Source of the DNA: Ornithinimicrobium pratense
GTDB taxonomy: Bacteria > Actinomycetota > Actinomycetes > Actinomycetales > Dermatophilaceae
Length of the DNA: 64,000 nucleotides
Direction: 5' to 3'
NCBI RefSeq assembly: GCF_008843165.1
Contig: NZ_CP044427.1
Coordinates: forward strand, 558,001-622,000
Shown here: positions 48,440 to 59,262 of the stretch, piece by piece
How the letters are laid out: every line of letters begins with the position of its first letter
How positions within the stretch are numbered: the stretch's first letter is position 1
Notes under the pieces: generated by a model
What the model was told of the DNA's origin: nothing
Seen by the model: only the letters and a program-made list of their open reading frames with translations
Database searches by the model: none
Translations under genes and position numbers: made by a program

Positions 48440-49857
48440 GTGTCCACGAGCAGCGCCCAGCCTGTCCGGTACGGGCTCGACGACCGCCCCCGCTGAGGCG
48501 GGCCGTGCCCCTAGGCCTGCAGCACGTCATGGTCATGATGGCCAGCAATGTGACGATCCCGGTCATCCTGGCCACAGCCATCGGTGCCAGCCCGGAGGAC
48601 ACGGCCTTCCTGGTGCAGGTGGCGCTGCTCGTCGCGGGGATCTCCACGCTCCTGCAGACCTTGGGCATCGGCCCGGTCGGCGCCCGGCTGCCGATCGTGC
48701 AAGGGACCAGCTTCGGCTTCCTGGTCGTCTCCATCCCGCTGGCCCAGCAGTACGGACTGGGCGCGGTCTTCGGCGGGGCGCTCTTCGCCGGTGTCGTCCA
48801 GGTGTTCTTCGGGGCGGTGTTCAGCAAGATCCGCCGGTTCTTCCCGCCCCTGGTGGCCGGGATCGTCGTGCTCGTCATCGGCATCGGCCTGATCCCCACC
48901 GGCATTCAGCTCTTCGCCGGTGGCGCCGGCTCGGAGGACCTGGGCTCGGTCCGCAACTTCGCCGTGGCCACCTTCGTGCTCGTCGCGATCCTGGTGCTGT
49001 ACCGGTTTGGGCGCGGTTTCATCGGCGCCGCTGCGGTCCTGATCGGCATCATCGCGGGGTATGTGCTCGCTTCCGGCCTGGGGATGGTCGACTGGGGCCG
49101 GGTGAACTCGGCCGCCTGGTTCTCGGCGCCCCAGCCGCTGCAGTTCGGGCTGGAGTTCCCCGCCGCGGCGCTCATCGCCATGGGCGCGATGGCGATCGCC
49201 ACCTCGATCGAGACCGTCGGCGACATCTCAGCGTTGACCAAGGCCGGTGACCAGCGTCAGCCGACGACCCGCGAGATGCGCGGCGGCCTGATGGGCGACG
49301 GGGTCGGCACGGCCCTCGCCGCCCTCTTCAGCGCGCTGCCCAACACCTCGTTCTCCCAGAACGTGGGCCTGGTCGCCTTCACCGGCGTCATGAGCCGTTT
49401 CGTGGTGACGATCGGGGCCGGCTTCCTCGTGCTGTCTGGGTTCGTGCCCAAGCTGGCGATGATCATCGCGGTCATCCCGGCGTCGGTCATCGGCGGGGCT
49501 GCGGTGGTGATGTTCGGCATGATCATCTCGGCCGGCATCAGCCTGCTGACGACGCGCCCGCTGACCCAGAACGACCTCATCATCATCGCCGTGTCCGTCG
49601 TCGTCGGCCAGGGGTTCGCCTGGCGGCCGGAGATCGCGGCCAACCTGCCGGAGAACGTCGCCGCGCTGATGACCTCGGGCATCGTGCCCGCCGCGGCGAT
49701 CGCCATCGTGCTCTACTCGATGAAGCCCAAGGGGGAGAGGCTGCTCGACGTGGACGCCCCACTGGCCGGGCACTTCGCCGAGGACGAGGAGCCTGCCGCC
49801 GCGACGGACGTCGATGGCCCAGCACCCCGCACCACCACCCAGGAGGACGACCGATGA
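48440..49857 (+). pseudogene. NCS2 permease, xanthine/urate type, broken by a one-base deletion
   Basis: The GTG at 48440 follows GAGAGG and reads VSTSSAQPVRYGLDDRP before a stop at 48494. One more C in the five-C run 48487-48491 gives PPLRRAVPLGLQHVMVMM, the normal NCS2 entry, in frame with the rest to 49857. About 472 residues then result. The substrate motifs TSIETVGDISAL and PNTSFSQNVGLV are of the purine (PbuX/UacT/XanQ) type, unlike the UraA-type protein on the minus strand. So the island has two differently specialised permeases. The defect is probably a base-calling error. Confidence 0.87.
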
Positions 49858-51284
49858 CCAACACTGCCCTGCACGAGATGGGACTCCTCGAGCTGCGTGA
49901 CCGGCTGCACGCCCGGGAGGTGAGCGCGCGCGAGGTTGTGGAGGACCACCTGGCCCGGATCGAGCAGGTCAACCCCGCGCTCAACGCGGTGGTCACCGTG
50001 GAAGCGGAGGCCGCTCTCGCCGGCGCCGACAAGGCCGACCGCCTCGCCGCCGGCGGCGGAGACCTGCCACCGCTACACGGCATACCGATGACGCACAAGG
50101 ACACCCTGGCCACGAAGGGGATCCGCACCACCAGCGGGAGCCCGCTGCTGACCGACCAGGTGCCCGAGCACAGCGACCTGATCATCGAACGGCTGTGGGC
50201 GGGGGGTGTCATCTGCACCGGCAAGAACAACGTGCCGGAGTTCGCGGCCGGCTCGCACACCTACAACCCGGTGTTCGGCGCGACCGGCAACCCCTTCGAC
50301 ACGAGCCGCTCGGTCGGCGGGTCCTCCGGCGGCGCCGCGGCGGTCCTCGCGGCTCGCGTCCAGCCCCTGGCCGACGGGACCGACATGGGCGGCTCGCTGC
50401 GCAACCCGGCTGCCTGGTGCAACGTCGTGGGGCTGCGGCCCAGCCCGGGCGTGGTGCCGACCGTGCCCGCGGCCAACCCCGAGACCTGGCTGAGCCGGAC
50501 CGGGCTGATGGCCCGGTCCGTCGATGATCTGGCGCTCGGCATGTCGGTCGTCGCCGGTCCGCACCCGGCCAGCCCGCTGGCCAGCCCGCTGCCGCCGGAG
50601 GCGTTCGCCGCGCTGCTCGACGACGCGGGGCCCGCGGACCTGTCCGGCGTGCGCGTCGGGGTGAGCATCGACCTCGGCGTCGGGGTGCCGGTCGCGCCCG
50701 AGGTGCGGCGCGCCATGCTCGAGCAGGCGGAGGTGCTGGCCTCGCTCGGCGCGACCGTGGAGGAGTCGGCGCCGCGGCTGGCCGACGCCGACGAGGTCTT
50801 CGATGTCCAGCGGGCCTTCGAGATGGCCACCAACCTGCGCCGCCTGGTGCGCGAGCACAGCGACGACGGCACGCTCAAGCCAGAGGTCATCTGGAATGTG
50901 GGCCACGGCCTGCAGATGGGCGCCGAGCAGCTGATGTCCGCCGCGGAGGCCCGCGGCCGGCTGGACGCCGCCGTGCGCGAGTGGTTCGGGCAGTGGGACC
51001 TGCTCCTCACCCCCACCGTGCAGGTCATGCCGTTCCCGACCGAGCAGACCTGGCCCCGGGAGATCGACGGGGTGCAGCTGGAGACCTACGTGGAGTGGAT
51101 GCGCTCCTGCTCGGTCATCTCCGCCACCCGGTGCCCGGCCGTGTCCGTGCCCGCCGGCTTCGTCGACGGGCTCCCGGTCGGTATGCAGCTCGTCGCCGCG
51201 CCCTACGCCGACGACCGGCTGCTGCGCCTGGCGAGGGTCTACGAGCGCGCCACTCGGCACGCGGAGGTCGCGCCGCAACCCTGA
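49854..51284 (+). CDS. Amidase-signature hydrolase, candidate malonamate or ureidomalonate amidase
   Basis: This 476-residue protein has the amidase-signature triad Lys82 (MTHKD), Ser157 (VGGSSGGAAA) and Ser181 (DGTDMGGSLRNPA). It is the last gene of the AllH-AllF-AllG-permease operon and overlaps the permease stop (ATGA). Members hydrolyse diverse amides, including the ureidomalonase of the oxidative pyrimidine pathway. In context it could release malonate and urea from ureidomalonate, or ammonia from malonamate after carbamoyl transfer. Substrate cannot be fixed by sequence. Glutamyl-tRNA amidotransferase is unlikely because GatB and GatC are absent. Confidence 0.88.
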   Translation: MTNTALHEMGLLELRDRLHAREVSAREVVEDHLARIEQVNPALNAVVTVEAEAALAGADKADRLAAGGGDLPPLHGIPMTHKDTLATKGIRTTSGSPLLTDQVPEHSDLIIERLWAGGVICTGKNNVPEFAAGSHTYNPVFGATGNPFDTSRSVGGSSGGAAAVLAARVQPLADGTDMGGSLRNPAAWCNVVGLRPSPGVVPTVPAANPETWLSRTGLMARSVDDLALGMSVVAGPHPASPLASPLPPEAFAALLDDAGPADLSGVRVGVSIDLGVGVPVAPEVRRAMLEQAEVLASLGATVEESAPRLADADEVFDVQRAFEMATNLRRLVREHSDDGTLKPEVIWNVGHGLQMGAEQLMSAAEARGRLDAAVREWFGQWDLLLTPTVQVMPFPTEQTWPREIDGVQLETYVEWMRSCSVISATRCPAVSVPAGFVDGLPVGMQLVAAPYADDRLLRLARVYERATRHAEVAPQP

Positions 51285-51306
51285 GCCACAGCCACCGGGG
51301 GACAGG

Positions 51307-51361
51307 CAACGTCCTGCACCTCATGCAGCGTCGACGACCCTGCATGAGGTGCAGGACGTTG
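51307..51361. terminator. Perfect 22-bp inverted repeat between convergent genes
   Basis: The arm at 51307-51328 (beginning CAACGTCCTGCACC) is exactly complementary to 51340-51361, with an 11-base loop. It lies just after the amidase stop and faces the minus-strand ring-opening enzyme, so a bidirectional terminator is plausible. Such a long perfect stem also suits a dispersed palindromic repeat. Confidence 0.7.
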
Positions 51362-51518
51362 TCCGTCCAGGGGGCACCTCTGGCACGGCGAAGCGCAGGC
51401 CACCCGAAGGTGACCTGCGCTTCAGCGTTGCGCCCTGGACGTTGTCCGTCCAGGGGGCACCTCTGGCACGGCGAAGCGCAGGCCACCCGAAGGTGACCTG
51501 CGCTTCAGCGTTGCGCCC
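51355..51518. repeat. Tandem duplication of an 83-bp unit, each with a stem-loop
   Basis: An 83-base unit beginning GACGTTGTCCGTCCAGG at 51355 repeats at 51438 and is identical through 51518. Each unit holds a 15-bp stem with one mismatch (GAAGCGCAGG...CCTGCGCTTC) around loop CGAA. The first unit overlaps the right arm of the preceding inverted repeat. No coding potential is evident. Confidence 0.85.
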
Positions 51519-51535
51519 GGCGGACCGGGGGTGGG

Positions 51536-52672
51536 TCAGCTCGCCGGCGGCACGTAGCCCGTCGGCTCCTCGCCCAGGTCGACGATCGCGGCCACGGGGC
51601 CACCACCCTCGGGACCCTGGTGGGCGGCGGAGACCGAGACGAAGACGGCCGGGTCGCCGGTCACTGCGGCGGTGACGCCACCGACGGCGGCCTTGATCTG
51701 CCGGTGCCAGTGCACGTCCGAGTCGTCGAGCATGGCGTTACGACGGCCGAGGACCTTGCCGTCCTGGCTGGACTCGCACTTGAGGAAGACGTTGACGAGG
51801 CGGCCCTGGATGTCGTCGCGGTGCGGGCGCTCGGGAAGGTCCAGACCGGCGTCCTTGATGGCGTTCCAGATGCCGTCCTGGTCCAGGGCGTGCTCCATCA
51901 CCGAGTGGCCGATGCGGTAGCGACCGCCGACGCCCGTGGCGTTGCCCACGACGACGACCTGCGCGCGGTCCAGCTCGACACCGGAGGAGCAGGAGGCCAC
52001 CGCGGAGAACTTGTCGCGGTCCCGCATGATGTCCTCGTTGCTCAGGTCGGTGACCTCGCCGAGCGCCTTGGCGATGCCCAGACCGGTGGTGCCGTTGGAG
52101 ACGTCCATCGAGGTCAGGGTGTCGTCGGTGTAGACGTCCTCGCCGCGGCTGTGCGCGTCCCGGATGGTGTCGATGGTCAGCAACGGGGTCTTGGTCTGCA
52201 CGTAGTGCACGTCGGCCGTGTCGGTGATCCCGGCGCGCTCCATAGCGACCTTGACGGCGTCGGCGACCTTGTCGACCATGCCCATCCGCCCGATCTCCTC
52301 GGGCAGGATCGGCTCGCTCATCGCCATCCCCACGGTGAGGCGGGGCTCGTCGGTGGCCTCCACCGTGGACGGGTCGACGGTGGCGAAGATCGTCGCGTGC
52401 GGGCTGATGACACCGTCGGTGCCGCCGGACCACACGATCGGGATCTGCTTGACCTGCTCCTGATCCACGCCCTTGGCCATCAGGGCCTCACGGAAGGCGC
52501 GGTCGGCGATGATGCGGGTGTAGTCGTTGACGCCACCGTTGCCCTCGGTCTTGCCGATGATGGCCAGGACACGGTCGGCTTCCAGGACACCCTCGTCCAG
52601 CAGCCGGGTCAGCTCGCTGGCGTCGCTGACGGAGTGGATCGGGACCTTGCGTACCTCGATGGGGTCGGGCAT
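51536..52672 (-). CDS. Ring-opening amidohydrolase, barbiturase-like (barbiturase/cyanuric acid hydrolase family)
   Basis: This 378-residue protein shows the three internal repeats and three Ser-Lys pairs of the AtzD/barbiturase fold: Lys41 (IGKTEGNG) with Ser82 (SGGTDG), Lys161 (VQTKTPLL) with Ser229/230 (CSSGVE), and Lys298 (NVFLKCES) with Ser346/348 (SVSAAHQG). Barbiturase opens barbiturate to ureidomalonate; AtzD opens cyanuric acid. The N-terminus ([16 protein letters not shown]) looks barbiturase-like to me. With a uracil-type permease and Mo hydroxylase nearby I favour barbiturase. The ATG at 52672 follows AGGTGCG; the longer frame is not needed. Confidence 0.85.
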   Translation of the reverse strand: MPDPIEVRKVPIHSVSDASELTRLLDEGVLEADRVLAIIGKTEGNGGVNDYTRIIADRAFREALMAKGVDQEQVKQIPIVWSGGTDGVISPHATIFATVDPSTVEATDEPRLTVGMAMSEPILPEEIGRMGMVDKVADAVKVAMERAGITDTADVHYVQTKTPLLTIDTIRDAHSRGEDVYTDDTLTSMDVSNGTTGLGIAKALGEVTDLSNEDIMRDRDKFSAVASCSSGVELDRAQVVVVGNATGVGGRYRIGHSVMEHALDQDGIWNAIKDAGLDLPERPHRDDIQGRLVNVFLKCESSQDGKVLGRRNAMLDDSDVHWHRQIKAAVGGVTAAVTGDPAVFVSVSAAHQGPEGGGPVAAIVDLGEEPTGYVPPAS

Positions 52673-52927
52673 GAGCTCGCACCTTTCTGCAGCTGACGGT
52701 CGGAAGTGGCTCTCCGGTGGTCGGGGCCACCTGCGCCGGGGGTGGCGGCAGGGCCCGGGTCCGCACCGGTGAGACACCTTCGTCCCAGGCTAGGTGGACT
52801 GCGCACCGATACTCCTGGCAGAAGTTGCCAGAAAACCATCGGTGAGACAATAGGACCTTGTGTTCGTAGGGTGCGGGTCGGCCTGATTGAGTGGGCGGAC
52901 CGCACCCCTGACGCCAAGGAGCGACCG

Positions 52928-54145
52928 ATGACCGCCCACGCCCCCGACCAGCCCGCCGAGCCGCACTCCGGGACCCACGGCCCGCTCACCGGGACGTTGG
53001 TGGTGGACCTGACCCGGGCCTTGGCCGGTCCGCACGCTGCGATGATGATGGCCGACCTGGGGGCTCGGGTGATCAAGATCGAGGCGCCCGGCAGCGGTGA
53101 TGAGACCCGCACGTGGGGACCGCCCTTCGTGAAGGGGCAGGACGGCCAGGACGTCGCGACCTACTTCCTGTCCTGCAACCGCAACAAGGAGTCGGTGGCG
53201 CTGGACCTGAAGTCTGATGACGGCCGGGAGGTGCTCACTGCCCTGATCCAGCGCGCGGACGTGTTGATGGAGAACTTCCGCCCGGGGACCCTGGACCGCT
53301 TGGGCTTCTCCGCGGAGCGGCTTGCCGAGCTCAATCCCCGCCTGGTGCTGCTGTCGATCTCCGGCTTCGGTCACGACGGGCCTGAGGGTGGGCGCGCGGG
53401 TTATGACCAGATCGCCCAGGGTGAGGCCGGGTTGATGTCGCTGACCGGGTCCGGGCCGGAGGACCCGCAGCGGGTGGGCGTGCCGATCGGCGACCTACTC
53501 TCCGGGATGTACGGCGCCTACGGGGTGCTGGCCGCTCTGCTGGAGCGCGAGCGGACCGGCCGGGGACAGGTCGTGCGCACCTCGCTGCTGGCCTCGATCG
53601 TCGGGGTGCACGCCTTCCAGGGCACCCGGTGGACGGTCGCCGGCCAGGTGCCGCGGGCCCAGGGCAACCACCACCCCTCCATCGCCCCCTATGGACTGTT
53701 CCGTTGCGGCGCCGGCTCGGTGCAGGTGGCCTGCGGCAACGAGAGCCTGTGGCGGCGGCTGTGCACTGAGTTCGGGCTCGACCCCGACGCCGAGGGCATG
53801 GCGACCAACGCCGAGCGGGTGGCCCACCGCGAGCTGGTCATCGCTGCCCTGGAGGAGGCCTTCGCGCCCCAGACCGGCGAAGAGGTGCTGGCCCGCCTGG
53901 CCGCGGCCGGCGTGCCGGCCGGCAAGGTGCGGGACCTGCAGGAGGTCTACGAGTGGGACCAGACCCGTTCTCAGGGCCTGCTGGTCGACGTGGAGCACCC
54001 CACCCTGGGGCCGGTGCAGCTGCCTGGGCCCCCGTTGCGCTTCTTCGACCACGACGGGGCCGAGGTCACGCCGACCGCGCACCAGAGCCCCCCGCTGCTC
54101 GACGAGCACGGGCCCGCCGTCCGAGACTGGCTGCAGCCTGGCTGA
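52928..54145 (+). CDS. CaiB/BaiF (family III) CoA-transferase
   Basis: This 405-residue protein has family III CoA-transferase features: GTLVVDLTRALAGPHAAMMM, LGARVIKIEAPGSGDETR, LDLKSDDGREVL and MENFRPGTLDRLG. The likely catalytic aspartate is Asp160 (AGYDQIAQGEAG), as Asp169 in formyl-CoA transferase. It swaps CoA between carboxylic acids. Next to the barbiturase-like gene, malonate from pyrimidine breakdown is a reasonable acceptor. ATG at 52928 follows AAGGAG. It is divergent from the barbiturase-like gene, so a shared control region at 52673-52927 is likely. Confidence 0.9.
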   Translation: MTAHAPDQPAEPHSGTHGPLTGTLVVDLTRALAGPHAAMMMADLGARVIKIEAPGSGDETRTWGPPFVKGQDGQDVATYFLSCNRNKESVALDLKSDDGREVLTALIQRADVLMENFRPGTLDRLGFSAERLAELNPRLVLLSISGFGHDGPEGGRAGYDQIAQGEAGLMSLTGSGPEDPQRVGVPIGDLLSGMYGAYGVLAALLERERTGRGQVVRTSLLASIVGVHAFQGTRWTVAGQVPRAQGNHHPSIAPYGLFRCGAGSVQVACGNESLWRRLCTEFGLDPDAEGMATNAERVAHRELVIAALEEAFAPQTGEEVLARLAAAGVPAGKVRDLQEVYEWDQTRSQGLLVDVEHPTLGPVQLPGPPLRFFDHDGAEVTPTAHQSPPLLDEHGPAVRDWLQPG

Positions 54146-54172
54146 ACGGGCCAGGCGCGGCGCATTCGCGGC

Positions 54173-54772
54173 TTATTCGACGGCGGTGGTGACGACGGGT
54201 TTCCAGGCGGGGCGCTGGGCCTCGTAGGCGCTGACGGCGTCCTCGTGCTGCAGGGTCAGGGAGATGTCGTCATACCCGTGCTCCAGCCGCCAGGCGAGGT
54301 AGTCGTCGACCTGGAAGGGTGCGGTCAGCTGGCCGCAGGTGATGGACCGGGCTGGTAGGTCCACGGTGATGGTGGTGCCGGGCTCGGCCTCCAGCTGCTT
54401 CCAGATCAGCTCGATGTCGCCCTGGTCCAGCTGGGCGGTGAGGAGGCCACCCTTGCCGGAGTTGCCGCGGAAGATGTCGGCGAACCGGGAGGAAAGGACC
54501 GCCCGGAAGCCGTACTGCTGCAGCGCCCACACCGCGTGCTCGCGGGAGGAGCCGGTGCCGAAGTCGGGCCCGGCGACCAGGACCGAGCCACCTGCGTAGG
54601 CGGGTTGGTTGAGGACGAAGTCGGGGTCCTCGCGCCAGCGGGCGAACAGGCCGTCCTCGAACCCGGTGCGCGAGACCCGCTTGAGGTAGTGCGCCGGGAT
54701 GATCTGGTCGGTGTCGACGTCGGAGCGCCGCAGCGGCACCCCGATGCCGGTGTGGGTGGTGAACTTCTCCAT
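54173..54772 (-). CDS. leuD: 3-isopropylmalate dehydratase small subunit
   Basis: The 199-residue protein matches Leu[47 protein letters not shown], and [17 protein letters not shown]. It forms the swivel domain of the aconitase-like isomerase that converts 2- to 3-isopropylmalate. The ATG overlaps the leuC stop by one base (TGATG). It converges on the CoA-transferase gene with 27 bases between stops. Confidence 0.96.
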   Translation of the reverse strand: MEKFTTHTGIGVPLRRSDVDTDQIIPAHYLKRVSRTGFEDGLFARWREDPDFVLNQPAYAGGSVLVAGPDFGTGSSREHAVWALQQYGFRAVLSSRFADIFRGNSGKGGLLTAQLDQGDIELIWKQLEAEPGTTITVDLPARSITCGQLTAPFQVDDYLAWRLEHGYDDISLTLQHEDAVSAYEAQRPAWKPVVTTAVE

Positions 54773-56235
54773 CAGGTCCGGACCTCCTGACGCGCCGGGA
54801 CAGGGGTATGCGGTGCGCCGGGGACGCCCTCGTCCCGGCCGCCCAGGTCGGTGGGGGAGGACAGGGTGCCGAGCACCGAGGTGGCCGCAGCGACCGCGGG
54901 TGAGACCAGGTGGGTGCGGCCGCGGGCGCCCTGACGGCCCTCGAAGTTGCGGTTGGAGGTGGACGCGCAGCGCTCCCCGGGCGCCAGCTGGTCGGGGTTC
55001 ATGCCCAGGCACATCGAGCACCCGGCCAGCCGCCACTCGCCACCGGCATCGGTGAACACCTCGTCCAGACCCTCGGCCTCGGCCTGCAGCCGGACTGCGT
55101 GCGAGCCGGGCACCACCAGCAGGCGCACCCCGTCGGCGACCCTGCGCCCGCGCAACACATCCGCGGCGACCCGCAGGTCCTCAATCCGCCCGTTGGTGCA
55201 CGAGCCGAGAAAGACCACGTCCACGCCCACGTCCCGCATCGGCGTCCCGGGGGACAGGTCCATGTACTCCAACGCCCGCCGGGCGGTGTCCTGGGCGTCC
55301 TGGGAGCCGAAGGACTCGGGGTCGGGCACCGCCTGGCCCAGCTGCACCGACTGGCCCGGGTTGGTCCCCCAGGTCACGTACGGGCTCAGCTGGGAGGCGT
55401 CGATGACGACCTCGGCGTCGAAGACCGCGTCCTCATCGGTGCGCAGCTGACGCCACGCCTCGACCGCCACGTCCCAGTCCGCGCCCTTCGGGGCGTGCGG
55501 GCGGCCCCGCAGGTAGGCGAAGGTGGTTGCGTCAGGGGCCACCATCCCGGCCCGGGCACCGGCCTCGATGGACATATTGCAGATCGTCATCCGCCCCTCC
55601 ATCGACAGCGCCTCGATCGCGGTCCCGCGGTACTCCAGCACGTAGCCCTGCCCGCCGCCGGTGCCGATCTGGTTGATCACCGCCAGGATGATGTCCTTGG
55701 CACTGGCACCATCAGCCAGCTCGCCCTCCACCGTGATCGCCATCGTCTTGAACGGTTTCAGCGGCAGCGTCTGGGTGGCCAGCACGTGCTCGACCTCTGA
55801 GGTGCCGATCCCGAAGGCCAGCGCCCCGAACGCCCCGTGCGTGGAGGTGTGGGAGTCACCGCACACGATGGTCATCCCCGGCTGGGTCAGCCCCAGCTCG
55901 GGACCGATGACGTGCACGATCCCCTGGCCGAGCCGGCCCCGGGCGTGGTGCACGATCCCGAACTCCTCGCAGTTGGCCCTCAACGCCTCCAGCTGGGTTC
56001 GCGAGACCGGGTCGGTCACCGGCCCCAGCGTGGTCGGTACGTTGTGGTCCTCGGTCGCCACCGTCAGGTCCGGACGACGCACCCCGCGACCGGCCAACCG
56101 CAGCCCGTCGAAGGCCTGCGGACTGGTCACCTCGTGCACCAGGTGCAGATCGATGTAGAGGAGGTCAGGCTCCCCCTGCGCGGAGCGGACGACATGCTGC
56201 GCCCACAGCTTCTCGGCCAAGGTACGGCCAGCCAT
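54772..56235 (-). CDS. leuC: 3-isopropylmalate dehydratase large subunit
   Basis: This 487-residue protein is full-length Leu[58 protein letters not shown] and [17 protein letters not shown]. The cysteines in the last two motifs, with one from the C-terminal part, bind the [4Fe-4S] cluster. It works with LeuD in leucine synthesis. It is divergent from leuB with about 90 bases between them that hold a palindrome, a likely shared control site. Confidence 0.97.
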   Translation of the reverse strand: MAGRTLAEKLWAQHVVRSAQGEPDLLYIDLHLVHEVTSPQAFDGLRLAGRGVRRPDLTVATEDHNVPTTLGPVTDPVSRTQLEALRANCEEFGIVHHARGRLGQGIVHVIGPELGLTQPGMTIVCGDSHTSTHGAFGALAFGIGTSEVEHVLATQTLPLKPFKTMAITVEGELADGASAKDIILAVINQIGTGGGQGYVLEYRGTAIEALSMEGRMTICNMSIEAGARAGMVAPDATTFAYLRGRPHAPKGADWDVAVEAWRQLRTDEDAVFDAEVVIDASQLSPYVTWGTNPGQSVQLGQAVPDPESFGSQDAQDTARRALEYMDLSPGTPMRDVGVDVVFLGSCTNGRIEDLRVAADVLRGRRVADGVRLLVVPGSHAVRLQAEAEGLDEVFTDAGGEWRLAGCSMCLGMNPDQLAPGERCASTSNRNFEGRQGARGRTHLVSPAVAAATSVLGTLSSPTDLGGRDEGVPGAPHTPVPARQEVRT

Positions 56236-56302
56236 AGCGGAACCCCTTCCCTTCGGTAGATGTGGGGTGCGTCAGAATGCAGCCACTGTAGTGCTCATAC
56301 AT

Positions 56303-56315
56303 TGACGTAACGTCA
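56303..56315. promoter_or_regulatory. Palindrome between leuC and leuB
   Basis: TGACGTAACGTCA is a perfect palindrome around a central A and lies 12 bases upstream of the leuB start and about 70 upstream of leuC. Leucine genes in actinobacteria are often controlled by IclR-type NdgR/LtbR from this position; whether this is its site is not shown. Confidence 0.45.
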
Positions 56316-56326
56316 TGGAGGTCGTC

Positions 56327-57460
56327 ATGCGCAGCCACACGCTGGCCGTTCTGCCCGGGGACGGTGTCGGCCCGGAGGTGACCCGCGCGGCGCTCACCGT
56401 CCTGGACGCCGCCCAGGAACGGTTCGGGTTCAGCATCGAGCGCACCGAGGTCCCCCTCGGGGCCGACCACTACCTGTCCACCGGAGAGCTGCTGCCCAAC
56501 GACACCGTCACCGCGCTCGCCCACCACGACGCGATCCTCTTCGGCGCCATCGGCAGTCCTCGGGTCGCTCCCGGCATCCTGGAGCGCGGCATCATCCTGG
56601 CCCTGCGCGGCGCGATGCGGCAGGCCATCAACCTGCGCCCGGTCCGCCTGTACCCAGGCGTGCCGACCCCGATCTCAGGGCTGACCCCTGATCGTTGCGA
56701 CCTGGTCATCGTCCGTGAGAACACCGAGGGGGCCTACGTGGCCCAGGGCAGCACCGTGCACCGGGGCACCCCGGCCCAGGTCGCGGTCCAAGAGTCGGTG
56801 AACACCTGGTATGCCGTGGAGCGCGCCGTCGATTTCGCCTACCGGCTCGCGTCCGTCCGCCGCAAGCGGCTGACGCTGTGTCACAAGACCAATGTGCTCG
56901 TCGAGGCCGGCAAGCTGTGGACCGCCGTGATGGAGTCGGTGGGAGAGCGCTACCCCGACGTCGAGACCGACTACGTGCACGTGGACGCCATGTGCATGCA
57001 CCTACCGGTGAGTCCCGAGCGCTTCGACGTGGTCGTCACCGACAACCTCTTCGGGGACATCGTCACCGACCTCGGTGCCGTGCTGCAGGGTGGCCTCGGC
57101 GTGGCCGCCAGCGGCAACCTCAACATCGACGGCACCGGCACCAGCATGTTCGAGCCGATCCACGGCTCCGCACCCGATATCGCCGGCCGTGGCTGGGCCA
57201 ACCCGGCCGGTGCCTGCCTGTCGCTGTCGCTGCTTCTCGGTCATCTCGGCGAGGGCGAGGCCGCCGCAGCGGTCGAGGCTGCCACCGCCGCGGTCCTGGC
57301 CGGCATGCCCGCCATGGCCGGCAAGGGCATGGGCGCCAGCACCTCAGAGCTGGGCGAGCGGATCGCCCGGGCTGTGACAACCGGCGAGACCGACGCCGGC
57401 CCGGTGGCAAGGCTTGAGTGCAGCCTGATGGAGCAGCTGGCCACGATGCTGGCCGGCTAG
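56327..57460 (+). CDS. leuB: 3-isopropylmalate dehydrogenase
   Basis: This 377-residue protein has beta-decarboxylating dehydrogenase motifs: TLAVLPGDGVGPEVT, RENTEGAYVAQG, KTNVLVEAGKLW, the metal-binding VVTDNLFGDIVTDL and the NAD site EPIHGSAPDIAGRG. It oxidises 3-isopropylmalate in leucine synthesis. The ATG at 56327 has GGAGG six bases upstream; an in-frame ATG at 56315 lies in the palindrome. Other family members (isocitrate, tartrate dehydrogenase) are alternatives, but divergence from leuCD settles it. Confidence 0.94.
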   Translation: MRSHTLAVLPGDGVGPEVTRAALTVLDAAQERFGFSIERTEVPLGADHYLSTGELLPNDTVTALAHHDAILFGAIGSPRVAPGILERGIILALRGAMRQAINLRPVRLYPGVPTPISGLTPDRCDLVIVRENTEGAYVAQGSTVHRGTPAQVAVQESVNTWYAVERAVDFAYRLASVRRKRLTLCHKTNVLVEAGKLWTAVMESVGERYPDVETDYVHVDAMCMHLPVSPERFDVVVTDNLFGDIVTDLGAVLQGGLGVAASGNLNIDGTGTSMFEPIHGSAPDIAGRGWANPAGACLSLSLLLGHLGEGEAAAAVEAATAAVLAGMPAMAGKGMGASTSELGERIARAVTTGETDAGPVARLECSLMEQLATMLAG

Positions 57461-57484
57461 GGACAATGGTCGGGTGATGAACGC

Positions 57485-58680
<1,196 letters not shown>

Positions 58681-58684
<4 letters not shown>

Positions 58685-59172
58685 CGTCGTCCGAGGTCGT
58701 GCTCGACCTGCCCACAGCCGAGGACACGCGGGCCCTGGGCAGGCGCCTCGGCAGTCTCCTGCGCGCTGGCGACCTGCTCGTGCTCACCGGCGACCTGGGG
58801 GCCGGCAAGACGACCCTGACCCAGGGCCTGGCCGAGGGGCTGGGCGTGCGAGGGCCGATCACCTCACCCACCTTCGTCATCGCCCGGGTTCACCCCTCGC
58901 TGCAGGAGGGCCCGGCGCTGGTCCACGTGGACGCCTACCGGCTCGGGGACGGCGCCGAGCTGGACGACCTGGACCTGGACGAGTCGCTGGCGGAGTCGGT
59001 GACGGTGGTCGAATGGGGCGCGGGGCTGGCGGAGCAACTCACTGAGGAGCGGCTCGAGCTGATCCTGGTCCGTTCCGGCAGCGTCGCCGAGGACCAGCAG
59101 GGGCGTACCGCACGGCTGCGCGGCGTCGGTGGCAGATGGGCGTCCCTCCTCCAGCAGGTCATCGGGTCCTGA
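58681..59172 (+). CDS. tsaE: tRNA threonylcarbamoyladenosine biosynthesis ATPase TsaE
   Basis: This 163-residue protein has the TsaE P-loop TGDLGAGKTTLTQGLAEGLG, then SPTFVIARVH, HVDAYRLG and VVEWGAGLAEQL. TsaE supports TsaB-TsaD in making t6A on tRNA. In many actinobacteria tsaB, rimI and tsaD follow directly; here the next gene is a sugar transferase, so the order is broken. The GTG start overlaps alr. Confidence 0.94.
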
Positions 59173-59205
59173 CCGGACCCGCCGCGCCGATGTGGCAGGC
59201 GGAAC

Positions 59206-59238
59206 TGGACTTAGCCCACCGACGCTGGTTTACTATCG
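59206..59238 (+). promoter_or_regulatory. Possible promoter before the sugar-transferase leader
   Basis: A TGGACT stretch near 59208 and TTTACTATCG near 59230 are spaced like -35 and -10 elements. If used, the hairpin array at 59263-59330 would lie within the 5' leader. The -35 match is poor. Confidence 0.3.
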
Positions 59239-59262
59239 GCGCAAGACTTCCCGCAGGCCCGA

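Noticed and set aside
46401..48905. Minus-strand frame of 834 codons
   Set aside because: It lies antisense to fdrA, allG and the NCS2 permease, all with clear family motifs; its own sequence shows none.
51355..51518. CRISPR or insertion-sequence remnant
   Set aside because: Only two directly adjacent 83-base copies, no spacers, no transposase fragment and no target-site duplication seen.
51536..52672. Cyanuric acid hydrolase (triazine degradation)
   Set aside because: The family allows it, but no biuret or allophanate hydrolase gene can be recognised and the uracil-type permease plus Mo hydroxylase fit barbiturate better. Not excluded.
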